Shown one piece after another: positions 1-6,832 of a DNA stretch of 43,732 bases (position 1 is the first letter of the stretch; each line of letters starts with the position of its first letter). The notes under the pieces are model-generated. The model searched no databases. It worked only from the letters and a program-made list of their open reading frames with translations, and was not told the origin of the DNA. Source of the DNA: Oligoflexia bacterium (lineage in GTDB: Bacteria > Bdellovibrionota > Bdellovibrionia > JABDDW01); the NCBI GenBank assembly GCA_034439615.1, contig JAWXAT010000047.1, forward strand, positions 197,984-241,715. Direction: 5' to 3'. A program made the position numbers and the translations under genes.

Positions 1-663
1 TGCACTTGAAAGTTCGTTTAGTTTTTCGATAGCAGGTGGATTTTCGACATCCCAAACACTCACGACTTTTTCTTGAGAAAGATCAACTGTTACGACTACA
101 CCTTCAATAGGGCGAGAGTAGAAATTTTTGCCTGCACCTTTGTAATAAGAAAGTGCACGAAGCAGTCTCTTCTCAGTTCCTTTTTCAGATTTGCTCAATA
201 AACCTGGCGCCCAAATATCGACAAACACATTTGATAAATCTTTTATTCCTCGAGCATGCATACTTTTTTGCCAAGAGGTATTCGCCCGCACAAGTGCCCG
301 TGCTCGGTCATACTCTTCAATTAAAACGGGAGGTTTTAGCCCTGGAAGGTCTTTAATTTTTAGAATTTTTGAAGTTGTAAGATCAATAGTTAATTCGCTC
401 ATCAAAGATTTTTTGTAATCAAACACAACAACATTAGCTTGCCTGAATTTTTCTGCTTTTCCACCAAGCCAATCAGCCTTTAAAGGCTCTTGACGTTTTA
501 CGATGGGAAATCTTATTCCATCAGCAAACTTTCCTGAGTCTTTGACAATTTGGATAGCTTTTACAACTTCATCAGAACTGAGATCATCAAAGGGATGTAC
601 CGCCCAAGCTGTATTGATCAATGAACATACTAGAAAAAAACTGAGCAATGGGTGTGACTTCAT
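1..663 (-). CDS. Copper amine oxidase (primary-amine oxidase), N-terminal part, cut by window edge
   Basis: The reading frame is open for 221 codons from the ATG at 663 to base 1 and continues outside the window. The first 21 residues (MKSHPLLSFFLVCSLINTAWA) form a signal peptide, so export to the periplasm is expected. The next part matches the copper amine oxidase N2 domain (HPFDDLSSDEVVKAIQIVK, then ADGIRFPIVKRQEPLKADWL) and the N3 domain (EEYDRARALVRAN, MHARGI, FVDIWAPG, YSRPIEGVVVTVDL). Enzymes of this family oxidise primary amines to aldehydes with release of ammonia and hydrogen peroxide, using copper and topaquinone. The catalytic domain with the topaquinone tyrosine and copper-binding histidines would lie beyond the edge and cannot be checked. 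GAGG before the ATG supports this start. Amine catabolism is also encoded about 9 kb away (eutBC); a link is only a guess. Confidence 0.88.
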   Translation of the reverse strand, partial: MKSHPLLSFFLVCSLINTAWAVHPFDDLSSDEVVKAIQIVKDSGKFADGIRFPIVKRQEPLKADWLGGKAEKFRQANVVVFDYKKSLMSELTIDLTTSKILKIKDLPGLKPPVLIEEYDRARALVRANTSWQKSMHARGIKDLSNVFVDIWAPGLLSKSEKGTEKRLLRALSYYKGAGKNFYSRPIEGVVVTVDLSQEKVVSVWDVENPPAIEKLNELSSA

Positions 664-750
664 CTATGCCTCAATTCAGATTTTAAAAGTTGTGATTTTG
701 AAAATGATATATGCCACAGAAAATATTAGAGGCCAAGCTTACAATTGCAG

Positions 751-782
751 AAAATAAAAACCGCATTTTTTTCAATGGCGGT
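751..782 (-). terminator. Rho-independent terminator of the lipoprotein gene
   Basis: Read on the minus strand, ACCGCCATT pairs with AATGCGGT (one bulged C) and is followed at once by TTTTTATTTTC. It lies just beyond the stop of the minus-strand lipoprotein gene, as expected for its terminator. Confidence 0.7.
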
Positions 783-795
783 CCGTTGGTTCACC

Positions 796-1431
796 CTATA
801 GAACGTCCCAATAGAATCCACCTGTAAGTGTGGCCGTACCCAGGCCATTAGTGACCTGAATAATAAATGTATGTCTACCAGTTGAAAGGTTGGAAAGTTG
901 GACACCTGAAGTGCACGGCGCAAAACTTCCTGAATCTAATTTACATTGAAATGTTGGTGCGTGAGCATCTGAATTAAATGTAATTGTGGCCGATGTAGAA
1001 GTTGAAGTAGTGGGTGGGTTTGACGTGTTTAAGTTTATGAAATTTTCATCGACATTCCAGTTGAAATTTTCTGAAGCCCACATGGTACCTGCATTGTTTG
1101 TTGCAAAAACTGTAAAGTAGTGAATCCCGTCAGTGAGATTTGTATAGTTAAATGGCGATGTGCAGGGTACAGCGGCTCCTGCATCTAATTTACATTGAAA
1201 AGTAGAGCCTGATTGTAGAGTCGAAAAACTAAATGAAGCTGATTTTAAACCTGCAAATTTAAGCGGTTTGTTTGTAATAGTTAGTGCGTCTATAGGGTCA
1301 GTGATAGGGGGTTTGACAATGTTTATTTTAGCATCTGTCGGGCTACTAGAATTTTGTGTGGTAGAATTTTGTTTTGCACAGCCAATATTAAGAATTATTA
1401 ATACATATAGAAGATTTTTTAAATGAAACAT
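796..1431 (-). CDS. Lipoprotein with two Ig-like/adhesin-type repeats
   Basis: 211 residues from the ATG at 1431, chosen because AGGGG lies 7 bases upstream and the protein then begins with a lipoprotein-type signal (MFHLKNLLYVLIILNIGC); a longer frame reaches 1572 without a better start. The lipobox (NIGC) is imperfect. After a Ser/Thr/Asn-rich linker there are two repeats of about 80 residues, each with F-Q-C-K-L-D, then P-C-T-S, then a G-x-H-x-F strand and a T-N-x-x-G-T turn. This resembles the small beta-sandwich repeats found in bacterial surface proteins. The paired cysteines in each repeat could form a disulfide. A terminator follows. Function is unknown; a surface-exposed or periplasmic binding role is possible. 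Confidence 0.7.
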   Translation of the reverse strand: MFHLKNLLYVLIILNIGCAKQNSTTQNSSSPTDAKINIVKPPITDPIDALTITNKPLKFAGLKSASFSFSTLQSGSTFQCKLDAGAAVPCTSPFNYTNLTDGIHYFTVFATNNAGTMWASENFNWNVDENFINLNTSNPPTTSTSTSATITFNSDAHAPTFQCKLDSGSFAPCTSGVQLSNLSTGRHTFIIQVTNGLGTATLTGGFYWDVL

Positions 1432-1727
1432 ACCACGGCCCCTTTTGTAAGTTCTTTTGCCCATTGGTTTATTACACTCTAAGTATTGCGAAGCTGATGC
1501 CAGGGCAAAAAAATTAATGCTTTCAAGGAGATCCTTAATATTTGAGAATTTACATATAAAAATGAACGTCAAAAATATGCGATAAATGACCTACAATTGC
1601 TGCTTAAGTCTTGAATTTAAACTGTTTATTAAACAAATGATCATTAGCTGTGCAGCTGCCAATAACGTAGAGATAACAACCCCACTGATTGAGGCTGAAA
1701 TTTAACATTGAAGAATCCAGGATCGTG

Positions 1728-1749
1728 ACCAGAGTATTTTTGCTCTGGT
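1728..1749. repeat. 7-bp inverted repeat downstream of the secreted-protein gene
   Basis: ACCAGAG and CTCTGGT flank an 8-base T-rich spacer. It is about 60 bases past the stop of the minus-strand gene ending at 1812. No T-run follows on the minus strand, so it is not a standard terminator. Confidence 0.4.
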
Positions 1750-1811
1750 ATGCTAAGCCTGATGGTTTGCTTACAAGGTAGGGGCTGGAATAAAAGTGAT
1801 TTAATTGTTAA

Positions 1812-2471
1812 CTAATGATCAAACATGCAACGAACTGTGCATATATCAATTTCGTGATTAAAGGTTACAGCATCAACAACACGGGCACTATTATAACCAC
1901 TACGAAAGTAATATTCGAAATGGCTATAATCGTTGCTATAAGACGATGTGCAATATTCTCTGCTTGGTCTTCCATAATAAATATCAACATCAATATCTGC
2001 GCTTCTATAATCGTTATTATAATTTTTATCAAAAAGGTGAATTACGTAAAAATTGTCATATGACCCATCTTTATTCCATACGGGAATCCTAGATACGTTT
2101 GCTGATGATTTGGGATGATAGAACTCTGGATCATAAACATAATATATTTTTAATTTCTCGAAACGTGAATAGTGATCAGGCACCTCATTTGGCTCCATAA
2201 TATGAAGGCCGCACCAGTCTTTTCCGATTATGTCAGACGTACAAGGTCTAGTCGCATGCTGAAACAACTCTCTTAAGGTTGGCAAACGACCACCTTTTTC
2301 AGCACAATACTTTGTGGCATTTGGAAATCCATTATTTGAATAATTAGTAAACATGTAAATAATTTTTCCGTCAGGATATTTCTCTACTGGGCCAAGTTCT
2401 TTATGTGCAAAAACTTTAACGGGAATAAAAAATAAAATAGAAACTATAAAAAATATTTTTTGTACGTACAT
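1812..2471 (-). CDS. Secreted protein with a GGRLPTxRE motif (FISUMP/DUF1566-like), function unknown
   Basis: 219 residues from the ATG at 2471; a TTG at 2477 is too close to the GGAGG ribosome site, which sits 9 bases before the ATG. A signal peptide (MYVQKIFFIVSILFFIPVKVFA) is clear. Around residues 45-70 the sequence AEKGGRLPTLRELFQHA resembles the lectin-like fold motif (xGxRLPTxxE) seen in DUF1566/FISUMP proteins, where it sits beside a conserved tryptophan; DWCGLH follows here. The C-terminal half is rich in Tyr, Asp, Asn and Ser. Six cysteines in the mature part suggest disulfides. A 33-codon ORF lies 30 bases upstream in the same direction and may be cotranscribed. Exact function is not recognisable. 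Confidence 0.65.
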   Translation of the reverse strand: MYVQKIFFIVSILFFIPVKVFAHKELGPVEKYPDGKIIYMFTNYSNNGFPNATKYCAEKGGRLPTLRELFQHATRPCTSDIIGKDWCGLHIMEPNEVPDHYSRFEKLKIYYVYDPEFYHPKSSANVSRIPVWNKDGSYDNFYVIHLFDKNYNNDYRSADIDVDIYYGRPSREYCTSSYSNDYSHFEYYFRSGYNSARVVDAVTFNHEIDICTVRCMFDH

Positions 2472-2501
2472 AAACAAGGTCCTCCACTGAATGCTAAAGT
2501 T

Positions 2502-2603
2502 CTAAACACTGAGCTTATTGTGGATCTCAGCAAAAGATTCTATGCTTGAAATTGTTATAAAAAGTAGTCCTAAAAGTGGCAACAAAATTCGTTTTAACAA
2601 CAT
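2502..2603 (-). CDS. Small ORF encoding a signal peptide plus an 8-residue tail
   Basis: 33 codons from an ATG at 2603 with a good ribosome site (AGGAG, 5-6 bases upstream). The product has a basic start, a long Leu/Ile core and a likely signal peptidase site after SFA, leaving only EIHNKLSV. It lies 30 bases upstream of, and in the same direction as, the 219-residue secreted protein, whose own start after cleavage (HKELGPV) has a similar feel. It may be a real small secreted peptide, a translated leader, or the broken beginning of a former paralogue. No family is recognised. Codon evidence alone cannot prove expression. Confidence 0.4.
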   Translation of the reverse strand: MLLKRILLPLLGLLFITISSIESFAEIHNKLSV

Positions 2604-3172
2604 ATTAACTCCTAAAAGTAATCCTGTAATAACCATAGCAATTCAGGGGCCACCGTTCACATGACTAATGAAAAACAGGTGCTCTCCGGGCTTCTGAGTT
2701 GGCGATTTCAAGGCGTCATTTTAGGGCTCTGGGCCGTTTTGCTCGTTTAACTGAGAATAGATAGTTTTATTGATCCCTAAGACAGGCAAATTCATAACTT
2801 ACAATATATTCGATCTGTCGCCTGAACCTTGATGGTCAAAGATTGGCTCTTTGAGTTTACTTTGATGACTACTGATCAATTTTTTATTTCTCTTAAATCA
2901 TTATTTTTTTCATTATTTTTTCTTGACGTGAAATTCTAATTTCTAAAGCAGCGGTCGCTAGCTTTTTAATTATCAAAATATCAAAAATGTTAAAGCTCTT
3001 GAGTTTCTTTGCCTGACATGCCTTTTAGAGCGCCAGATTCATCACGCAAAACGGGTCTGATCTTGATTTGAAAAGTCTTTTTAAAACCCATGCTAATGTG
3101 TGCGCAGTTCGAACTTAGATTGAAAAATCAAAGTGGTTATTTATTTAAAACTTCTATTTTATCAGGGGGCTT
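2604..3172. other. 569-base AT-rich gap without a convincing gene
   Basis: The gap separates the minus-strand secreted-protein pair from the plus-strand HNH gene. It is strongly AT-rich between 2880 and 3000 and contains a 12-bp tandem repeat (listed separately). A 29-codon plus-strand ORF (2661-2750) has no ribosome site. AGGGGG directly precedes the HNH start. No clear promoter could be assigned. Confidence 0.5.
2898..2921. repeat. 12-bp tandem duplication
   Basis: Two perfect adjacent copies of TCATTATTTTTT in the AT-rich segment upstream of the HNH gene. Confidence 0.75.
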
Positions 3173-4183
3173 ATGAATACAAAGCTGATTCAAAAGTTAA
3201 TGAAAGAAGAATCAAAACACGTTGTCAGCGGACTTAAAAATCTCGTTTCAATCGAACGCAAAAACACGGGCGAAATTCTTCATTACTTCTATGTTATTCA
3301 AAAGCGAAGAATCTTTGCTGATTATGGATACTCAAATATTTATAAATTTGGAATAAAAGAGTTAGGCTACACCGAAGCTGAAACTCAAATCAGGGTTACA
3401 AGTTCGAGGCTTTTGGGTGAAATTCCAGAATTAGAATTAAAACTTAATGAAGGTAAGTTGTCTTTATCTACTGTCTCAATGGCAAATACTTTATTTAATC
3501 GAGAGAAAAAAGCAGAGAATGCGTTTACTTTAGATAAGAAAATCGAGGTTCTTAAGAATTTTGAGAATAAATCAGTAAAAGAATGCGAAAAAGAGATCTT
3601 TAAAGTTGCGACTGTGATCCCCGTTCCACCTGAAAAGGTCAGGCAAGTTTCAAATGAAACAGCACAAATGACGATCAATGTGCCTTTAGAGTTTTTAGAT
3701 GAAATTGAAACACTTAAAAATATTTATTCTAAAAGTCATCCTGGGATCACCACTGCTGAGCTTTTAGCTTTGCTTGTTAAAAAAGAGACTCAAAAGCTTG
3801 ATCCTGCTCGTGAGCCTCGAAAGTACAAGCAAACGAAGGTTCAAGATAATGTTCAAGGTGGGGGTCAAACTGATTTTCAAGCTAAAGTTCAACGCGGTGT
3901 TTCTGGTACGTACGAGAAATTCGGTGCGCCCACTGCTTTTCAAAAGCGACAAGTTTGGCAGAAGTATCAGTCCCAATGCTCATTTCAAACCTTTGATGGT
4001 AAACGCTGTGATTCAAAATATGGTCTTGAGATCGATCATATCCAGCCAAAAGCTTTGGGTGGGGACACTTCTCTCGAAAATCTCAGGCTTCTTTGCAAAG
4101 CCCATAATCAAAAAGCAGCCATTGATATATTTGGCTTCACGCATATGAATCGATTTATTAACGGTCATGAAGTGAGTACTTAG
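3173..4183 (+). CDS. HNH endonuclease-domain protein
   Basis: 336 residues. The C-terminal part holds an HNH fold: Cys269 and Cys279 as one metal-site pair, the catalytic-type Asp288-His289 in LEIDHIQP, Asn303 in LENLRLLC, then Cys308 and His311. The pair of cysteine knuckles around the HNH core is typical of HNH nucleases. The N-terminal 160 residues are a charged helical region of the sort found in DUF222-like HNH proteins, and residues 165-205 look like a short helical segment. Such proteins occur as families in Bdellovibrio-like genomes; their role is not established and they may be mobile. AGGGGG precedes the ATG. The gene stands alone in AT-rich DNA between unrelated neighbours, which fits an acquired element, but no terminal repeats or target duplication were seen. 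Confidence 0.8.
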   Translation: MNTKLIQKLMKEESKHVVSGLKNLVSIERKNTGEILHYFYVIQKRRIFADYGYSNIYKFGIKELGYTEAETQIRVTSSRLLGEIPELELKLNEGKLSLSTVSMANTLFNREKKAENAFTLDKKIEVLKNFENKSVKECEKEIFKVATVIPVPPEKVRQVSNETAQMTINVPLEFLDEIETLKNIYSKSHPGITTAELLALLVKKETQKLDPAREPRKYKQTKVQDNVQGGGQTDFQAKVQRGVSGTYEKFGAPTAFQKRQVWQKYQSQCSFQTFDGKRCDSKYGLEIDHIQPKALGGDTSLENLRLLCKAHNQKAAIDIFGFTHMNRFINGHEVST

Positions 4184-4566
4184 GTGGCTACGGTGAGGAT
4201 GATTGGGATTTGGTTTTAGACAAACTTAATATGAGCACTTAACTACATACCGTGAAGCTGAGAAATATTTTTCTATTTTCCGATCGCCGTGCTCATCTTT
4301 TTCACATGAGTTAAATCAGATTAACTCAGTGATTTCTTGATGGTGCTCGTTAGTCGGTTTTTATATTCTTAGGGATGAGTGCCGTTGACGCATGGATTCC
4401 ACGTGGCTTCTTTGAACATGGTCTGTTTTACGTAATTCATTTTTAAAAACTGATTATTCAAATGTTCAAAGCTGTACAGATTCTGCCCGATTTGCTCCAC
4501 GATAACTCGTTCGTAAAGACGAACTTGACCGGGTACTGTAGTGCTGTCGCTAAAATCAAAAAAAAA
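4184..4566. other. 383-base gap between the HNH gene and tRNA-Ser
   Basis: No open frame with a ribosome site was found. The segment contains one 8-bp inverted repeat (4307-4328, listed separately). A run of nine A at 4558-4566 gives a T-run directly after the tRNA on the minus strand. Confidence 0.5.
4307..4328. repeat. Perfect 8-bp inverted repeat with 6-base spacer
   Basis: TGAGTTAA and TTAACTCA flank ATCAGA. No T-run follows on either strand, so a protein-binding site or the remnant of an element end is as likely as a terminator. Confidence 0.5.
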
Positions 4567-4660
4567 TGGAGGAGAGAGAGGGATTCGAACCCTCGATACG
4601 GCTTTTCAACCGTATAACGGTTTAGCAAACCGCCGCCTTCGGCCACTCGGCCACCTCTCC
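4567..4660 (-). tRNA. tRNA-Ser (anticodon GCU)
   Basis: Read on the minus strand the sequence folds as a class II tRNA. The acceptor GGAGAGG pairs with TCTCTCC (one G-U pair). The D arm has GCCGAGTGGCCGAAGGC. The anticodon stem closes the loop TTGCTAA, giving GCT and reading AGC/AGU codons. A long variable arm (TACGG with CCGTA) is present, as is a GAGGG-TTCGAAT-CCCTC T arm. CCA is encoded and followed by nine T. The base before CCA is T, whereas bacterial serine tRNAs usually have G there. Confidence 0.95.
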
Positions 4661-4719
4661 AACAGCTAGTTCAATTAGATCGTCCAATCAAACATAGCCG
4701 AGCCCAAGAATCAACGGGA

Positions 4720-4771
4720 TATAATACAAAAAAGGAATTGAGACTCCGCCCCAACCTTGTGTAAATACAAG
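4720..4771 (+). promoter_or_regulatory. Possible pyrD promoter (-10) and leader hairpin
   Basis: A perfect TATAAT lies at 4720-4725, but no good -35 is visible at the right spacing. At 4756-4771 CTTGT and ACAAG flank GTAAAT and form a small hairpin ending 4 bases before the pyrD ATG. No ribosome site lies next to that ATG. This arrangement recalls leader hairpins that control some pyrimidine genes, but it is only a suggestion. Confidence 0.3.
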
Positions 4772-4775
4772 TGCA

Positions 4776-5798
4776 ATGTATGACTTAATCAAACCCTTTA
4801 TTTTCCTTCTGCCAGCTGAAACCGCCCATTCTCTTGGAATGCTTTGCGTAAAATTTATCGGCTTTCTGCACCGCTTTGGAATTTGGCCCCGCCCTCATTG
4901 GGCAAAGCACCCCAAACTTCAAACCAACACACCCTTTGGTAAGATTTCCTCTCCCCTAGGCTTAGCCGCCGGGCTCGATAAAAACGCCCAAGGCCTTTGG
5001 GGTTGGCAAGCCCTCGGTTTTGGATTTGTTGAAGTCGGAACCGCCACCCCTGTAGCACAACCCGGAAACCCAAAGCCCCGGCTTTTTCGGTACGTTAGGC
5101 ATCAAGCCATCGTCAATCGCATGGGTTTTAACAACATTGGTGTGAAGGCAATTGCTGAAAATGTAAGGCGTGCAAAAAAAAATGGCCTGCAAATAAAAAT
5201 TGGCGGGAATATTGGTAAAAACTTTTCCACACCTAGTGATCAAGCTGGGGAAGATTACAAACGAGCCGCCATCGAATTTTCTGACTGTGTTGATTACCTG
5301 GTAATAAATGTCAGCTCCCCAAACACACCCGGGCTTAGAGATCTGCAGAGTGAAAAAAATCTTGATGAACTTGTTTCTGCAGTTAGATCTGTGGTTACCG
5401 ACATCCCACTTTTTATTAAAGTGGCACCTGATAACCAAGCGAAATTCATCGATGGGGTGCTTAATGTCGCACGTAAACACATGGTATGCGGGATCATCTG
5501 CGGAAACACTTTAGCTAACCATGCTTCAGCTTATGGCTTAAGTGACCGCGAAATTCTCGTACTCCCCAACGGTGGGCTCAGTGGACGCCCCGTATTTTCT
5601 ACAAATCTTGCCCTCACCCAAGCTTATGTCGAAAAATCAAATTCAATGCTTATTATCGGAGTTGGCGGAATTGCTGATACCAAGCAAGCCATGAGTTATT
5701 TTCAGGCTGGAGCGGGACTTATTCAGGTTTATACAGGTTTTATCTTTGGCGGCCCTCGCTTAATTAAAAATATTTTAAAAGATTTGGCGAAAGCTTAA
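4776..5798 (+). CDS. pyrD: Dihydroorotate dehydrogenase (quinone), class 2
   Basis: 340 residues, the usual length for the membrane-associated class 2 enzyme that oxidises dihydroorotate to orotate with FMN and passes electrons to quinone in pyrimidine synthesis. The N-terminal 45 residues (LIKPFIFLLPAETAHSL) form the amphipathic helices that dock on the membrane. Visible motifs are GLAAGLDKN (62-70), FVEVGTATP (84-92), QPGNPKPRLFR (95-105), MGFNN (116-120) and INVSSPNTPGLR (177-188) with the catalytic serine, followed by FIKVAPD and the glycine-rich FMN phosphate-binding end (GVGGI, then GAGLIQVYTG). The start codon lacks an obvious ribosome site and follows a small hairpin. The gene precedes the ABC-eut run by 62 bases in the same direction but is functionally separate. 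Confidence 0.95.
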   Translation: MYDLIKPFIFLLPAETAHSLGMLCVKFIGFLHRFGIWPRPHWAKHPKLQTNTPFGKISSPLGLAAGLDKNAQGLWGWQALGFGFVEVGTATPVAQPGNPKPRLFRYVRHQAIVNRMGFNNIGVKAIAENVRRAKKNGLQIKIGGNIGKNFSTPSDQAGEDYKRAAIEFSDCVDYLVINVSSPNTPGLRDLQSEKNLDELVSAVRSVVTDIPLFIKVAPDNQAKFIDGVLNVARKHMVCGIICGNTLANHASAYGLSDREILVLPNGGLSGRPVFSTNLALTQAYVEKSNSMLIIGVGGIADTKQAMSYFQAGAGLIQVYTGFIFGGPRLIKNILKDLAKA

Positions 5799-5860
5799 GC
5801 TTCTTGCTCTTTTTCAGGGGCAAGGCTATCTCCTTGGAGTATCTTTTTGGGAGGTTCACT

Positions 5861-6829
5861 ATGACTATTTTGAATTTGATTTTTAACAAAAGAAACGCGG
5901 TAGCTTTTGTTACCTTTTTTTTGAGTTTGCAACTGCAAGCAGCGCCGAAGCAAATTTGGATTTACACTTCGATTTATAAAGAATTTGCTGAGCCGATTAA
6001 AAAAGCGTTTGAAGCCAATAATCCTGATACTGAAGTTCAAATTTTTCAAGGTGGTTCAGAAAAAATTCAAGCCAAAGTTGAAGCTGAACTTATTGCACAA
6101 AAACCTCAAGCCGATGTCATTCTCACCTCTGACGCTTTTTGGAGCGCTGATCTCGGAAAACGAAATCTCGCACATTCTCATAAAGGAAAACTTACAGAGA
6201 CTAATTATCATTCATTGATGATTTTAGTAGCCCACAAAGATCTCCCACTTGATCAACGACCAAAAAGCTTTAGTGATCTTACAAAACCTCAATACAAAAA
6301 TCTTATTCAAACAGGAAGCCCGCTAGAATCAGGCACTATGTTTTCAACAGTGGCTTACCTAAGCCGAAAATATGGTTGGGATTATTTTAAAAAACTCAGA
6401 GAAAACAATGTAGCCTCCAGCGGGGGGAACTCTACAGTTATTCAAAAAATTGAATCTGGTGAGAAAAAAGTCGGATGGGTTCTTTTAGAAAATGCTTTGG
6501 CTTCGCAAAAACGTGGAAGCCCCATTGAAATTATTTATCCAATCGATGGAGCAATACCAATACCAAGTGTGCAAGTAATATTAAAAGACAGTAAACAAAA
6601 AGAAACGGCTGAAAAATTTGCTGAATTTATTTTATCAAAAGAAGGCCAAGAGCTATTGCGTAATGGTTTTATGTACAGTGTACGTAAAGACGTAACAGCT
6701 CCAGAGGGTGCAAAACCAATCAAAGAAGTTACAAAAAAATCCACCCCCTGGACAGATAAAATAATCGCTGAAGTGGCTGCCGACGCAAAGAATATTAAAA
6801 AACAATTTAGCCTTATTATTTTGGAATAA
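5861..6829 (+). CDS. ABC transporter periplasmic binding protein, iron/aminoethylphosphonate type
   Basis: 322 residues from the ATG at 5861, chosen for GGGAGG six bases upstream; the longer frame from 5804 has no ribosome site. A signal peptide ends near LQLQAA. The mature protein has the class II binding-protein pattern: WIYTSIYKEFAEPI at the start, ADVILTSDAFW, then IIYPIDGAIPIPSVQVILK near residue 235, and AEKFAEFILSKEGQELL. This matches the family that includes ferric-iron, thiamine and 2-aminoethylphosphonate binding proteins. The paired tyrosines typical of ferric-binding members are not evident, and the GAIPIPS stretch is closer to organic-substrate members. The permease follows after 3 bases. 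With eutBC downstream, ethanolamine or a related C2 amine is a plausible substrate; that is inference. Confidence 0.8.
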   Translation: MTILNLIFNKRNAVAFVTFFLSLQLQAAPKQIWIYTSIYKEFAEPIKKAFEANNPDTEVQIFQGGSEKIQAKVEAELIAQKPQADVILTSDAFWSADLGKRNLAHSHKGKLTETNYHSLMILVAHKDLPLDQRPKSFSDLTKPQYKNLIQTGSPLESGTMFSTVAYLSRKYGWDYFKKLRENNVASSGGNSTVIQKIESGEKKVGWVLLENALASQKRGSPIEIIYPIDGAIPIPSVQVILKDSKQKETAEKFAEFILSKEGQELLRNGFMYSVRKDVTAPEGAKPIKEVTKKSTPWTDKIIAEVAADAKNIKKQFSLIILE

Positions 6830-6832
6830 AAT

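Noticed and set aside
153-418. Two overlapping plus-strand ORFs of 67 and 75 codons
   Set aside because: They run antisense to the amine-oxidase frame, which has clear family motifs throughout.
2661-2750. 29-codon plus-strand ORF with a hydrophobic end
   Set aside because: No ribosome site and no recognisable similarity; random ORFs of this length are common.
5799-5860. Possible cobalamin riboswitch or strong terminator ahead of the importer-eut run
   Set aside because: Only 62 bases with a weak CAAGG/CCTTG stem and an AAGCTTAAGCTT palindrome; far too short for a cobalamin riboswitch.
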